Source: Pseudomonadales bacterium (GTDB lineage: Bacteria > Pseudomonadota > Gammaproteobacteria > Pseudomonadales > Azotimanducaceae). From it: 33,853 nucleotides of DNA. The translations under genes and the position numbers were made by a program. The notes beneath the pieces are model-generated. The model worked only from the letters and a program-made list of their open reading frames with translations. It made no database searches and was not told the DNA's origin. The stretch's first letter is position 1, and each line of letters opens with the position of its first letter. The DNA is taken from positions 1 to 33,853 of the forward strand of contig JANQOA010000263.1 of NCBI GenBank assembly GCA_028279305.1, given 5' to 3'. This document shows positions 8,930 through 16,101 of the stretch, piece by piece.

Positions 8930-10218
8930 TCCTTTTCTTCCTCCGCCGCGGCGTCGATTTCCGGCGCCACCTGGCGGATCTTCATGCTTTTGATCATGTT
9001 GTCTTTGATCTGCAGGGTTTCGATCTGGTAGACATCGATCTGCAGGCATAGATTCGATTCCGGAATGGTCTCCAGGTTCTCCAGCACCAGGCCGTTCAGG
9101 GTTTTAGGGCCGTTGGTGGGTAAATCCCAGCGCAGCGCGCGGTTGATTTCCCTCAGCACCGCGGTGCCGTCGATCAGAAATGCGCCGTCGTCCTGGGGCA
9201 CAATTTCCGGCATGTTTGAAGCATAGTCGCTGGTGAACTCGCCAACAATTTCTTCGAGGATGTCCTCCAGGGTCACAATGCCCTGGATATCACCGTACTC
9301 ATCCACCACCAGCGCTATACGCTGTTTTTCCTTTTGAAAGTTCTGCAGTTGTTTGTCCAGCGGCGTGGCCTCGGGCACGTAATAGGGTTCGCGGGTCAAC
9401 TGCATGATGTCGGCCTTATTAAAACTCTCACTGTGCAGAAAGCGGGCCAGGCGCCGCAGGTGCAGGATGCCCACCACATTGTTGATGTTGTCCTTGTACA
9501 CCGGCAGCAGGGTGTGCTGGCTGTTGGCGCAGAAGCTGACGATGTTGTTGATATCGTCTTCGATATCAATACCGACAATTTCGCCGCGCGGTACCATGAT
9601 GTCATTCACCGATACCGACTCCAGATCCAGCAGGCGCACCATCATGTTCTGCCGTTCGCCCACCGACACGGCACCTTCGTTGACCACGGTGCGCAGTTCT
9701 TCGGTAGACAAGTGATCACCGTCATGCTGGTGATGCTGCACAAACGGGCGGACCAGGCTGTTGCTGAGCCAGTTCACCAGCGCCACCGCCGGATAAAACA
9801 GTTTCAGCAGCGGTTCCAGGCCGAATACGGCGGTAAAAGCCCAGCCCTCCTGGCGCTGCGCGGCAATGGTTTTGGGTGCAACTTCAGCAAAGATCAGAAA
9901 TGTGAAGGTCAGCACCCAGGGGGCTAACAGCACGCCTGTATCGCCGAACAGGCGCATGCCGATGATGGTGGCGATGGTTGCCGCGGTGAAGTTAACCAGG
10001 TTGTTACCCACCAGGATAACCCCCAGCAGCCGGTCCGGACGCCGCAGCATGCGGTTGGCCTTGCGCGCGCCGCGGTGTTTTTCCTTAACCAGGTGCCGCA
10101 GCCGGTAGCGGTTCAGCGCCATCATGGCGGTTTCAGTGCCGGAAAAGTAAGCTGACATGGCGGTCAGCACCGCGATGCTGGTGAACAGCACCCACAGGGG
10201 GAAGTCGGTCAGGCTCAT
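8926..10218 (-). CDS. yfjD: CorB/YfjD-type HlyC/CorC family membrane protein with CBS domains
   Basis: This 430-aa inner-membrane protein has an N-terminal DUF21/CNNM transmembrane domain (about 1-185) containing SAYFSGTETAMMALNR, APKTIAAQR and several hydrophobic helices. A pair of CBS domains follows (about 205-325), with DIMVPRGEI and VVDEYGDIQGIVTLEDILEEIVGE. The C-terminal CorC_HlyC domain spans about 340-420, and the end is acidic. The family is linked to Mg2+/Co2+ transport or efflux control, with CBS domains sensing adenine nucleotides; the exact substrate is not determinable here. Its start overlaps the ypjD stop by four bases (ATGA), so the two are translationally coupled. The pair next to ffh is a common gammaproteobacterial neighbourhood. 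Confidence 0.93.
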   Translation of the reverse strand: MSLTDFPLWVLFTSIAVLTAMSAYFSGTETAMMALNRYRLRHLVKEKHRGARKANRMLRRPDRLLGVILVGNNLVNFTAATIATIIGMRLFGDTGVLLAPWVLTFTFLIFAEVAPKTIAAQRQEGWAFTAVFGLEPLLKLFYPAVALVNWLSNSLVRPFVQHHQHDGDHLSTEELRTVVNEGAVSVGERQNMMVRLLDLESVSVNDIMVPRGEIVGIDIEDDINNIVSFCANSQHTLLPVYKDNINNVVGILHLRRLARFLHSESFNKADIMQLTREPYYVPEATPLDKQLQNFQKEKQRIALVVDEYGDIQGIVTLEDILEEIVGEFTSDYASNMPEIVPQDDGAFLIDGTAVLREINRALRWDLPTNGPKTLNGLVLENLETIPESNLCLQIDVYQIETLQIKDNMIKSMKIRQVAPEIDAAAEEEKD

Positions 10219-11030
10219 GTGCTGATCAGGTATTCCAGCACAAATTTGCTGCCGAAGTAGCCCAGCACCAGCAGCGCAAATGCCACCAGAGTCCAGCGAA
10301 CGGCAGTTAAGCCGCGCCAGCCGAACAGATAACGCCCGGCAATAAAAAATACGTAAACCAGCCAGGACAGCGATGTAAGCACGGTATGGTGTACTACCTG
10401 CTGATCAAACATGTTTTCCAGAAAGAAAAAGCCGCTGAGGATGGACGCGGTAAGCAACACCAGCCCGGTCCAGAGCATGGCCAGCAGCAGCCGTTCCATG
10501 GACTCCAGCGGCGGCAGGATATGCCCCAGTCCCATGGTATGACTTTTCAGCTGGCGCTCCTGGATGGCCAGCAGACCGGACTGGCAGGCGGCCATCATCA
10601 GGGTGGTATAAGCGGCCAGGGACAGCAGGATGTGAGTCACCAGCGCCGCGGTAAAAGGATCCGCCTCCACCGTTCCCGGCGGTATGCTGACCGCGGCCAG
10701 CAGGGTGACCAGACTGATTGGAAACAGGAACAGGTTGAGGTTCGACACCGGCAGCCGCAGATTGGCCAGCGCCACCACCACCACCATGAGCAGCGCCACC
10801 AGGTTGGAAACCGCCACCAGGCTGATGCTGAAACCCGCGGCGGGAAACAGCAGACGGTAAGTGACGTATGCGTGAAACAGGATCGCCACCGTGGTCAACG
10901 CTATCGTCAGGTTGGAGGCAGCGGCGTGGCCGCTGTCCGCCGCTTCCGTGCCGGCGCGCAGGCGTCTGAATTGCAGGTAAAAACCGTATGCGTAACAGGC
11001 CAGAGCCGCCAGCGAGAGTGCGGTTACCAT
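10215..11030 (-). CDS. ypjD: YpjD, CcsA-like inner-membrane protein
   Basis: The product is 271 aa and almost entirely hydrophobic, with about eight predicted membrane helices and short loops. It belongs to the cytochrome c assembly (CcsA/CcmC-like) superfamily. The GLGHILPPLESMERLL stretch, the VVHHTVLTSLSWLVY segment and the AGRYLFGWRG end fit YpjD proteins, which sit beside corB and ffh in many gammaproteobacteria. A heme-handling role is suggested by the superfamily, but YpjD itself has no firmly established biochemical function. It starts at ATG 11030 and is the first gene of a two-gene unit with yfjD, divergent from ffh across a 174-bp gap that contains inverted repeats. Confidence 0.9.
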   Translation of the reverse strand: MVTALSLAALACYAYGFYLQFRRLRAGTEAADSGHAAASNLTIALTTVAILFHAYVTYRLLFPAAGFSISLVAVSNLVALLMVVVVALANLRLPVSNLNLFLFPISLVTLLAAVSIPPGTVEADPFTAALVTHILLSLAAYTTLMMAACQSGLLAIQERQLKSHTMGLGHILPPLESMERLLLAMLWTGLVLLTASILSGFFFLENMFDQQVVHHTVLTSLSWLVYVFFIAGRYLFGWRGLTAVRWTLVAFALLVLGYFGSKFVLEYLIST

Positions 11031-11123
11031 GGGCTGCCGTCGTGATTGGCCAAAAAGGTCTTAAGCTCGCGTGTATAGTCTGGCGCGCAGTGTCGCACAA
11101 GGCAGATTTTTGTTGAAGCTTGC

Positions 11124-11197
11124 GATGTGCCGGTGCGGCACGTCGCTCCCGCCGGCACATCCACGCTATAATAGTGCTTTGCAATCAGCACCGGCAC
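11124..11197. repeat. Competing inverted repeats upstream of ffh
   Basis: GATGTGCCGG (11124-11133) is a perfect inverted repeat of CCGGCACATC (11152-11161). The overlapping GTGCCGGTGC (11127-11136) is a perfect inverted repeat of GCACCGGCAC (11188-11197), which lies 7 nt before the ffh start. A third, local stem, GTGCCG-GTG-CGGCAC (11127-11141), is also possible. The three pairings exclude one another and surround the -10 hexamer at 11167-11172. Confidence 0.75.
11167..11172 (+). promoter_or_regulatory. Consensus -10 hexamer of the ffh promoter
   Basis: TATAAT is a perfect -10 hexamer 33 nt before the ffh ATG. No good -35 is seen at the expected distance, where an inverted repeat sits instead. 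Expected transcript start is near 11179. Confidence 0.5.
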
Positions 11198-11204
11198 TTT
11201 TCGC

Positions 11205-12584
11205 ATGTTTGAGAACCTTTCCGACCGCTTAACTGAAACCCTGCGCAGTATTTCAGGGCGCGCACGCCTGTCTGAAGAGAACGTCAGCGCCGCGTTGCGG
11301 GATGTGCGCATGGCCCTGCTGGAAGCTGACGTGGCCCTGCCGGTGGTGAAAAACTTCATCGACCAGGTCAAGCAGAAAGCCGTCGGCCAGGTAGTCTCCA
11401 ACGCCCTCAACCCCGGGGAGCAGTTTGTCAAAATTGTGCACGACGAACTGGTCCACACCATGGGTGATGCCAACGACGCCCTCGATCTGGCCGCGGCGCC
11501 GCCGGTGGTTATCCTCATGGCCGGCCTGCAGGGTGCCGGTAAAACCACCACGGTGGCCAAGCTGGCCCGGTTTCTGAAGGAGAGGGAAAAGAAAAAGGTG
11601 GCGGTGGTCAGCGCGGATGTTTACCGCCCGGCGGCCATTACCCAGCTGGAAACCCTGGCGGCTGAGGTTGGTGCTCAATTTGTGCCGTCCAGCACGGAGG
11701 AGAAACCTCTGGACATTGCCGCCCGGGCGGTGGCGGAAGCCAAGAAACAGTTTGCTGATGTGCTGATTGTTGATACCGCCGGCCGGCTGGCGGTGGACGA
11801 AGACATGATGGCTGAGATCAGCGCCCTGCAGAACAGCCTCAAACCCATGGAAACCCTGTTTGTAGTGGACGCCATGACCGGCCAGGATGCTGCCAATACC
11901 GCTAAGGCGTTTAATGAAGCGCTGACCCTGACCGGGGTGGTGCTGGCCAAGGCGGACGGTGATGCCAGGGGCGGGGCCGCGCTGAGCGTACGGGCCATTA
12001 CCGGCAAGCCGATTAAATTTCTCGGCATGGGTGAAAAGACTGATGCCCTGGAGCCGTTTTTCCCCGACCGCCTGGCTTCGCGCATCCTCGGCATGGGGGA
12101 CGTGCTGACGCTGATCGAAGAAGCGGAACGCAAGGTTGACAAACAGAAAGCCCAGCGCCTGGCCAAGAAGATTCAGCGCGGGAAGAAATTCGACCTGGAG
12201 GATTTCCGCGATCAGCTCGACCAGATGGCCAGCATGGGCGGCGTCAGCAATATGCTGGAGAAATTACCCGGCATGTCGCAACTGCCGGCGGCCGCCCAGC
12301 AGCAGGTAGACGACGGCATGTTCAAGCGCATGGGCGTTATTATCGACTCCATGACCCCCCATGAGCGGCGCTTTCCGGACGTGATCAACGGTTCGCGCAA
12401 ACAACGCATTGCCAAAGGCAGCGGTACCGAAGTGCCGGACATCAATCGTCTGCTGAAGCAGCACAAGCAGATGCAGAAAATGATGAAAAAGGTCACCAAA
12501 AAAGGCGGTATGCAGAAACTGATGCGGGGCATGCAGGGTATGCAGAACATGAAAGCGCCGCCGCCGGGTATGGGCCGGCGCTGA
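11205..12584 (+). CDS. ffh: Signal recognition particle GTPase Ffh
   Basis: Ffh binds 4.5S RNA and hydrophobic signal sequences emerging from the ribosome, and delivers them to the receptor FtsY at the inner membrane. The 459-aa protein has the helical N domain (1 to about 95), the G domain with P-loop GLQGAGKTTT (107-116), SADVYRPAA, DTAGR and the TKAD-like LAKADGD guanine-specificity motif, and the methionine-rich M domain from about 300. The tail is the usual MQKMMKK and MRGMQGMQNM type. It starts at ATG 11205 with no evident Shine-Dalgarno sequence in the short leader. The following gene, rpsP, has its own promoter. The 4.5S RNA gene is not in this window. Confidence 0.98.
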   Translation: MFENLSDRLTETLRSISGRARLSEENVSAALRDVRMALLEADVALPVVKNFIDQVKQKAVGQVVSNALNPGEQFVKIVHDELVHTMGDANDALDLAAAPPVVILMAGLQGAGKTTTVAKLARFLKEREKKKVAVVSADVYRPAAITQLETLAAEVGAQFVPSSTEEKPLDIAARAVAEAKKQFADVLIVDTAGRLAVDEDMMAEISALQNSLKPMETLFVVDAMTGQDAANTAKAFNEALTLTGVVLAKADGDARGGAALSVRAITGKPIKFLGMGEKTDALEPFFPDRLASRILGMGDVLTLIEEAERKVDKQKAQRLAKKIQRGKKFDLEDFRDQLDQMASMGGVSNMLEKLPGMSQLPAAAQQQVDDGMFKRMGVIIDSMTPHERRFPDVINGSRKQRIAKGSGTEVPDINRLLKQHKQMQKMMKKVTKKGGMQKLMRGMQGMQNMKAPPPGMGRR

Positions 12585-12633
12585 TGGGTTGTCCGGGCCG
12601 CCGGAGCTGTTTGCCGGTTGCCGCGGCGGCTAT

Positions 12634-12661
12634 TTGCTTCGCCGGTCAGTTCCTATAGAAT
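12634..12661 (+). promoter_or_regulatory. Probable promoter of the rpsP-rimM-trmD-rplS operon
   Basis: TTGCTT (12634-12639) and TAGAAT (12656-12661) are separated by 16 nt, 36 nt before the rpsP start. The match to sigma70 consensus is moderate (4/6 and 5/6), but the position before a ribosomal operon is appropriate. Confidence 0.5.
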
Positions 12662-12697
12662 ACGCCGCCTTCAAAATACAGCGAAGAACAATTCCGC

Positions 12698-12982
12698 ATG
12701 GTTACCATTCGTCTTGCACGCCACGGCGCTAAGAAGAACCCCTTCTATCACATCACCGTGGCGGACCGCGCCAGATCCAGGGACGGCCGCTTTATCGAAC
12801 GCCTGGGTTTTTATAATCCCCTGGCGCAGGGACAGGCGGAAGGCCTGCGCGTAGACCTGGAACGTGCGGACTATTGGCTGTCAGTGGGGGCGCAACCCTC
12901 CGACATTGTCAAAAAACTGCTCAAACAGGCGCGGGAAAATGAACAGGCTGCTGCTCCGGCAGAAACCGCCGCTGCAGAATAA
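12698..12982 (+). CDS. rpsP: 30S ribosomal protein S16
   Basis: S16 is an early-assembling protein of the small subunit. The 94-aa product begins with the family signature [19 protein letters not shown] and continues with [14 protein letters not shown] and the [17 protein letters not shown] segment. The Ala/Glu-rich tail is typical of the proteobacterial protein. It starts at ATG 12698; only GAAGAA is available as a weak ribosome binding site. It is the first gene of the conserved order rpsP-rimM-trmD-rplS, and rimM begins five bases after its stop. Confidence 0.98.
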   Translation: MVTIRLARHGAKKNPFYHITVADRARSRDGRFIERLGFYNPLAQGQAEGLRVDLERADYWLSVGAQPSDIVKKLLKQARENEQAAAPAETAAAE

Positions 12983-12987
12983 CCTCC

Positions 12988-13500
12988 TTGGACATTGTTG
13001 TCGTAGGTAAGCTGGCGGGCAGCTACGGCATCAAGGGTTGGCTGCACTTACGCTCCTATACCAGCCCGCCAGAGAATCTACTCTCTTATGACCGCTGGCA
13101 TCTGCAGATGCCCGGTGCAGCCGCCTGGCAGCCGATTACAGACATGCAATGCCGTGCGCACAAGAAAGGGTTTATCGTCAAACTCGCCGGGGTGGATGAG
13201 CCGGAACAGGCGCTGACGTTGCGCGGCGCTCTGCTGGGTGTACCGGCGGAAGTGCTGGCGCCTCTGCAGGATCCTGACGAGTTTTACTGGCGCGACCTGC
13301 TCGGCTGTGAGGTCCGCGACACGGCGGGACGCAGCCTGGGCGTAGTGCAACAATTGCTCGAAACCGGCGCCAACGACGTCCTCTGTGTACAACCGGCGGG
13401 GGGCGGCAGCCAGGTGCTGATACCATTTGCCGAACCCTATGTGCTTAAAGTGATGCATGAAGAACAGCAGATTCTGGTCGACTGGCAGCCGGACTGGTAA
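12988..13500 (+). CDS. rimM: Ribosome maturation factor RimM
   Basis: RimM binds S19 and assists maturation of the 30S head, including 16S rRNA processing. The 170-aa protein has the N-terminal RimM barrel (VVGKLAGSYGIKGWLHLRSY, then the GFIVKLAGVD segment) and the C-terminal PRC-barrel with EFYWRDLLGC, GANDVL and LIPF. The only plausible start is TTG 12988, because homology begins a few residues later and no ATG or GTG is in frame between the rpsP stop and that point. No Shine-Dalgarno sequence precedes it. The TTG instead lies in ACCTCCTTG (12982-12990), identical to the anti-Shine-Dalgarno end of 16S rRNA. Translation is probably coupled to rpsP, whose stop is five bases upstream. Function is certain; the start is moderately so. 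Confidence 0.95.
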   Translation: MDIVVVGKLAGSYGIKGWLHLRSYTSPPENLLSYDRWHLQMPGAAAWQPITDMQCRAHKKGFIVKLAGVDEPEQALTLRGALLGVPAEVLAPLQDPDEFYWRDLLGCEVRDTAGRSLGVVQQLLETGANDVLCVQPAGGGSQVLIPFAEPYVLKVMHEEQQILVDWQPDW

Positions 13501-13517
13501 CGGAGCGGGAAGCGGGC

Positions 13518-14258
13518 ATGTGGATTGGATTAATCAGCTTGATGCCGGATATGTTTACCGCGCTCACCGGCAGCGGTGTTGTTGCCCGCGGCATCAAGGC
13601 AGGCAAGTTATCGCTGGAACTATTTAACCCGCGGGATTACGCCAGCGACAAGCACCGTACGGTGGACGACCGTCCTTTTGGCGGCGGCGCCGGCATGGTG
13701 CTGATGGTGGAGCCCCTGCGGTTGGCTCTGCAGGCTGCCCGGGACCGGGCTCCGCATCCCGCGCCGGTACTGATGCTCAGTCCCCAGGGCGCCGTTTTCA
13801 GCCAGCCGCAGGCTGTGGAGTACAGCCGCACGCCGGCGCTGATATTGGTATGCGGGCGTTACGAAGGCGTGGACGAACGGTTTATCCAGCGTTACGTAGA
13901 TGCGGAGGTTTCGATAGGCGACTTTGTCGTCAGCGGCGGCGAGTTACCCGCCATGCTGGTGGTGGACGCGCTGGCGCGGCATATCCCCGGTGTGCTGGGC
14001 AACCGGATCTCAAATATCGATGAATCACATCTTGATGGAACGCTCGATTACCCTCAATATACGCGCCCCGAACACTCCGCTGATCTTGCGGTCCCGCCGG
14101 TACTGCTATCCGGGGATCACCGCGGCATTCAGGAGTTCCGCCGCCGGGAGGCGTTGCAAAGAACTTTCCAGCGCAGGCCGGAGTTGCTCACCCGGAGGGT
14201 GTTCAACGACCAGGACCGGAAGTTATTGCTGCACTGTTTTGAACAGGTGGAGCATTGA
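13518..14258 (+). CDS. trmD: tRNA (guanine37-N1)-methyltransferase TrmD
   Basis: TrmD transfers a methyl group from S-adenosylmethionine to G37 beside the anticodon, preventing +1 frameshifting. The 246-aa product is a SPOUT enzyme with the trefoil-knot SAM pocket formed by LSPQGAVFSQ (87-96), CGRYEGVDER (112-121) and SIGDFVVSGGELPAM (132-146). The catalytic aspartate expected in the flexible loop is Asp173, in SHLDGTLDYPQYTRP. Start ATG 13518 has GGAGCGGGAAG upstream. It follows rimM by 17 bp and precedes rplS by 40 bp within the ribosomal operon. Confidence 0.98.
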   Translation: MWIGLISLMPDMFTALTGSGVVARGIKAGKLSLELFNPRDYASDKHRTVDDRPFGGGAGMVLMVEPLRLALQAARDRAPHPAPVLMLSPQGAVFSQPQAVEYSRTPALILVCGRYEGVDERFIQRYVDAEVSIGDFVVSGGELPAMLVVDALARHIPGVLGNRISNIDESHLDGTLDYPQYTRPEHSADLAVPPVLLSGDHRGIQEFRRREALQRTFQRRPELLTRRVFNDQDRKLLLHCFEQVEH

Positions 14259-14298
14259 ACAAGAGCTTTAGACGAGCGCTTTAGATAAGAGGCTAGCC

Positions 14299-14658
14299 AT
14301 GCGAAGAAATAAGACCATTGAAGAAATAGAAAACGGTCAGATCAACCGCGATCTGCCTGAATTTGGGCCGGGTGATACCATCAGCGTGCAGGTTCGGGTG
14401 AAAGAGGGCAACCGTGAGCGGCTGCAGGCCTACGAAGGTGTGGTGATCAGCAAGCGCAACCGCGGCGTTAACTCTTCTTTTATCGTTCGCAAGATCTCTC
14501 ACGGTGTTGGCGTGGAACGAACTTTTCAGGCTCACAGTCCGCTGATTGCAGGCATTGAGGTCAAGCGCCGCGGTGATGTGCGTAAAGCCAAACTGTATTA
14601 CCTGCGTGAACGTTCAGGCCGCTCCGCCCGCATCAAGGAAAAGGTCAATCAGCGCTAA
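14299..14658 (+). CDS. rplS: 50S ribosomal protein L19
   Basis: L19 lies at the interface between the 30S and 50S subunits. The 119-aa product has the family blocks [50 protein letters not shown] and the highly conserved [17 protein letters not shown] near the end. ATG 14299 has AAGAGG (14286-14291) about 7 nt upstream. It is the last gene of rpsP-rimM-trmD-rplS; the 445-bp spacer after it has no clear intrinsic terminator. Confidence 0.98.
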   Translation: MRRNKTIEEIENGQINRDLPEFGPGDTISVQVRVKEGNRERLQAYEGVVISKRNRGVNSSFIVRKISHGVGVERTFQAHSPLIAGIEVKRRGDVRKAKLYYLRERSGRSARIKEKVNQR

Positions 14659-14676
14659 GCAGGCCGCTGCGCTGAA

Positions 14677-14704
14677 TAAGGCAATCTGAGTAAGGCAAGC
14701 TGAG
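14677..14704. repeat. 14-bp tandem duplication after rplS
   Basis: TAAGGCAATCTGAG (14677-14690) is followed directly by TAAGGCAAGCTGAG (14691-14704), with one mismatch in 14. Confidence 0.85.
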
Positions 14705-14720
14705 CAGGAAGGAAAGAGGG

Positions 14721-14774
14721 CCAGCTTGCTAGGCTTGGGAGAGAGAGGGGAGGGGGATCAACCTAGCAAGCTGG
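14721..14774. repeat. Perfect 13-bp inverted repeat with purine-rich loop
   Basis: CCAGCTTGCTAGG (14721-14733) is the exact reverse complement of CCTAGCAAGCTGG (14762-14774). The 28-nt loop is almost all purine, including GAGAGAGGGGAGGGGG. No T run follows, so it is not a standard terminator. A structured RNA, a protein-binding site or the terminus of a small element are the alternatives. Confidence 0.8.
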
Positions 14775-15103
14775 TCGGGCAGTTGGGAGAGACGTCCAAC
14801 CACCCGTCTGCTTCAATTACCTTGAGGGGACATTGGCATACTACATTGAAGCTTGCTGTATCTAATGCAGTTGGCGTGCCAGTTTTGAAAATTTTTGCCA
14901 TCCTCTCCGCATCCCCAAAAAATTCTTTTAAAATCAATCGTTTGAACGGCGAAGAGGCTGCGCTGCCCATTTCCGGCAGGATTCCGGCCCAGGGGCACTG
15001 TATGCCTCAATCCGTCACATCAGGTCACATTACGTCCCGCCTGAGGCAAAATGGGTGTGATAACCGCCCTCAATGGGCAGATTTTGAGCTAACTGACAAT
15101 TAA

Positions 15104-16018
15104 ATGGCCGAGCCCGATTCCACCGCCCTGCAGACCAGTCAGCAGCAGATCAGCACCTATCTGGATGCCCTGTGGGTTGAAAGGGGGCTCAGCGACAACA
15201 CCCTACAGGCGTACCGGCGGGATCTGCACAAAGCCGCCGTATTCCTGGCGGAACAGGGCAAGGTGCTGCAGGCGGCATCCAGCCTGGACCTGTACGAGTG
15301 CATGGCAGCACGATTCACCGCCGGGGTCAGCTCCCGCAGCGCCGCCCGCTGGCTGAGCGCGCTGCGGGGTTTCTTCCGTTATCAGGTGTTGTGCGGACAT
15401 ATGGCGGACGACCCGTCAGCGCAACTGGATCATCCCAAGCTGGGCCGGCCGCTGCCGAAGTCAATTTCTGCGGAGCAGGTGGAAGCGCTGCTGCGCGCGC
15501 CGGATGCGGATGATGCGGTCGGCCTGCGCGACAGGGCCATGCTGGAGCTGTTATATGCAAGCGGCCTGCGCATTTCTGAGCTGGTGGGCCTGCAGCAGAC
15601 CCAGCTTAATCTGCGCCAGGGGGTGGTGCGGGTGGTGGGTAAAGGCGGCAAGGAGCGCCTGGTGCCCATGGGTGAGAGCGCCATTAACTGGATTCAGAGA
15701 TACATCCGCGATGCCCGCCCGCAACTGCTGCCGGCGGGCGGCGGGGTGCTGTTTGCCAGCCGCCGGGGCCGCCAGATGACGCGCCAGACTTTCTGGTACG
15801 CGGTCAAGCGCTACGCCGTGCTGGCAGGCATTTCGACGCAGATATCACCCCACACATTGCGCCATGCATTTGCCACCCATCTGGTAGATAATGGCGCCGA
15901 TTTACGCGCCGTGCAGATGATGCTGGGCCACAGTGATCTGTCGACCACGCAGATCTACACCCACGTTGCCCGGCAGCGGTTGAAATCTCTGGTAGAAGAA
16001 CACCATCCCCGGGGATAG
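15104..16018 (+). CDS. xerD: Site-specific tyrosine recombinase XerD
   Basis: XerD works with XerC and FtsK at the dif site to resolve chromosome dimers during division. The 304-aa protein has the N-terminal SAM-like core-binding domain (about 10-105) and the C-terminal catalytic domain. The active-site residues are all present: Arg156 (GLRISE), Lys180 (VVGKGGKER), His250 and Arg253 (SPHTLRH), His276 (LGHSDLS) and nucleophile Tyr285 (QIYTHV). Similarity to E. coli XerD is high throughout, including the HHPRG end, and the dsbC neighbour favours XerD over XerC. ATG 15104 follows a weak upstream region lacking a clear ribosome binding site. Confidence 0.97.
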   Translation: MAEPDSTALQTSQQQISTYLDALWVERGLSDNTLQAYRRDLHKAAVFLAEQGKVLQAASSLDLYECMAARFTAGVSSRSAARWLSALRGFFRYQVLCGHMADDPSAQLDHPKLGRPLPKSISAEQVEALLRAPDADDAVGLRDRAMLELLYASGLRISELVGLQQTQLNLRQGVVRVVGKGGKERLVPMGESAINWIQRYIRDARPQLLPAGGGVLFASRRGRQMTRQTFWYAVKRYAVLAGISTQISPHTLRHAFATHLVDNGADLRAVQMMLGHSDLSTTQIYTHVARQRLKSLVEEHHPRG

Positions 16019-16101
16019 GTCACACATCCGTGCTGCATATTGGTGCAACATTCATCCGTCAACGCGGTCTAACTTCTTCAACTCAAAGGACAGGAAACGT
16101 A

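Larger units (their letters stand above)
14659..15103. other. 445-bp spacer between rplS and xerD with repeats and an AT-richer core
   Basis: This is the only gap above 300 bp in the window. From left to right it holds a 14-bp tandem duplication (14677-14704), a perfect 13-bp inverted repeat around a purine-only-like loop (14721-14774), and an AT-richer core. By hand count, 14811-14950 is about 41% GC, far below the surrounding genes. Near the right end, GCCTCA (15003-15008) and a matching TGAGGC upstream of xerD can form a weak stem. Open frames of 125 codons (plus, 14726-15103) and 70 codons (minus, 14758-14970) exist, but I recognise neither and neither has a convincing ribosome binding site at its start. 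It could be a decayed or small mobile element, a dispersed repeat, an RNA gene, or simply a long untranslated region. Confidence 0.6.

Noticed and set aside
12597..12630. GCCGCCG/CGGCGGC stem after ffh as an intrinsic terminator
   Set aside because: The loop is 20 nt and the following sequence TATTTGC has no real T run; the stem is of a kind common in GC-rich spacers.
14726..15103. 125-codon frame in the rplS-xerD spacer as a protein gene
   Set aside because: It starts within one arm of the inverted repeat, has mixed composition and no recognised similarity, and ends just before xerD. I report the region as unexplained instead of calling a gene.
15104..16018. XerD-like recombinase next to an AT-rich spacer as an integron or phage integrase
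   Set aside because: The protein matches housekeeping XerD along its length and is followed by dsbC-hom-recJ, the normal chromosomal order, so it is not evidence for a mobile element.
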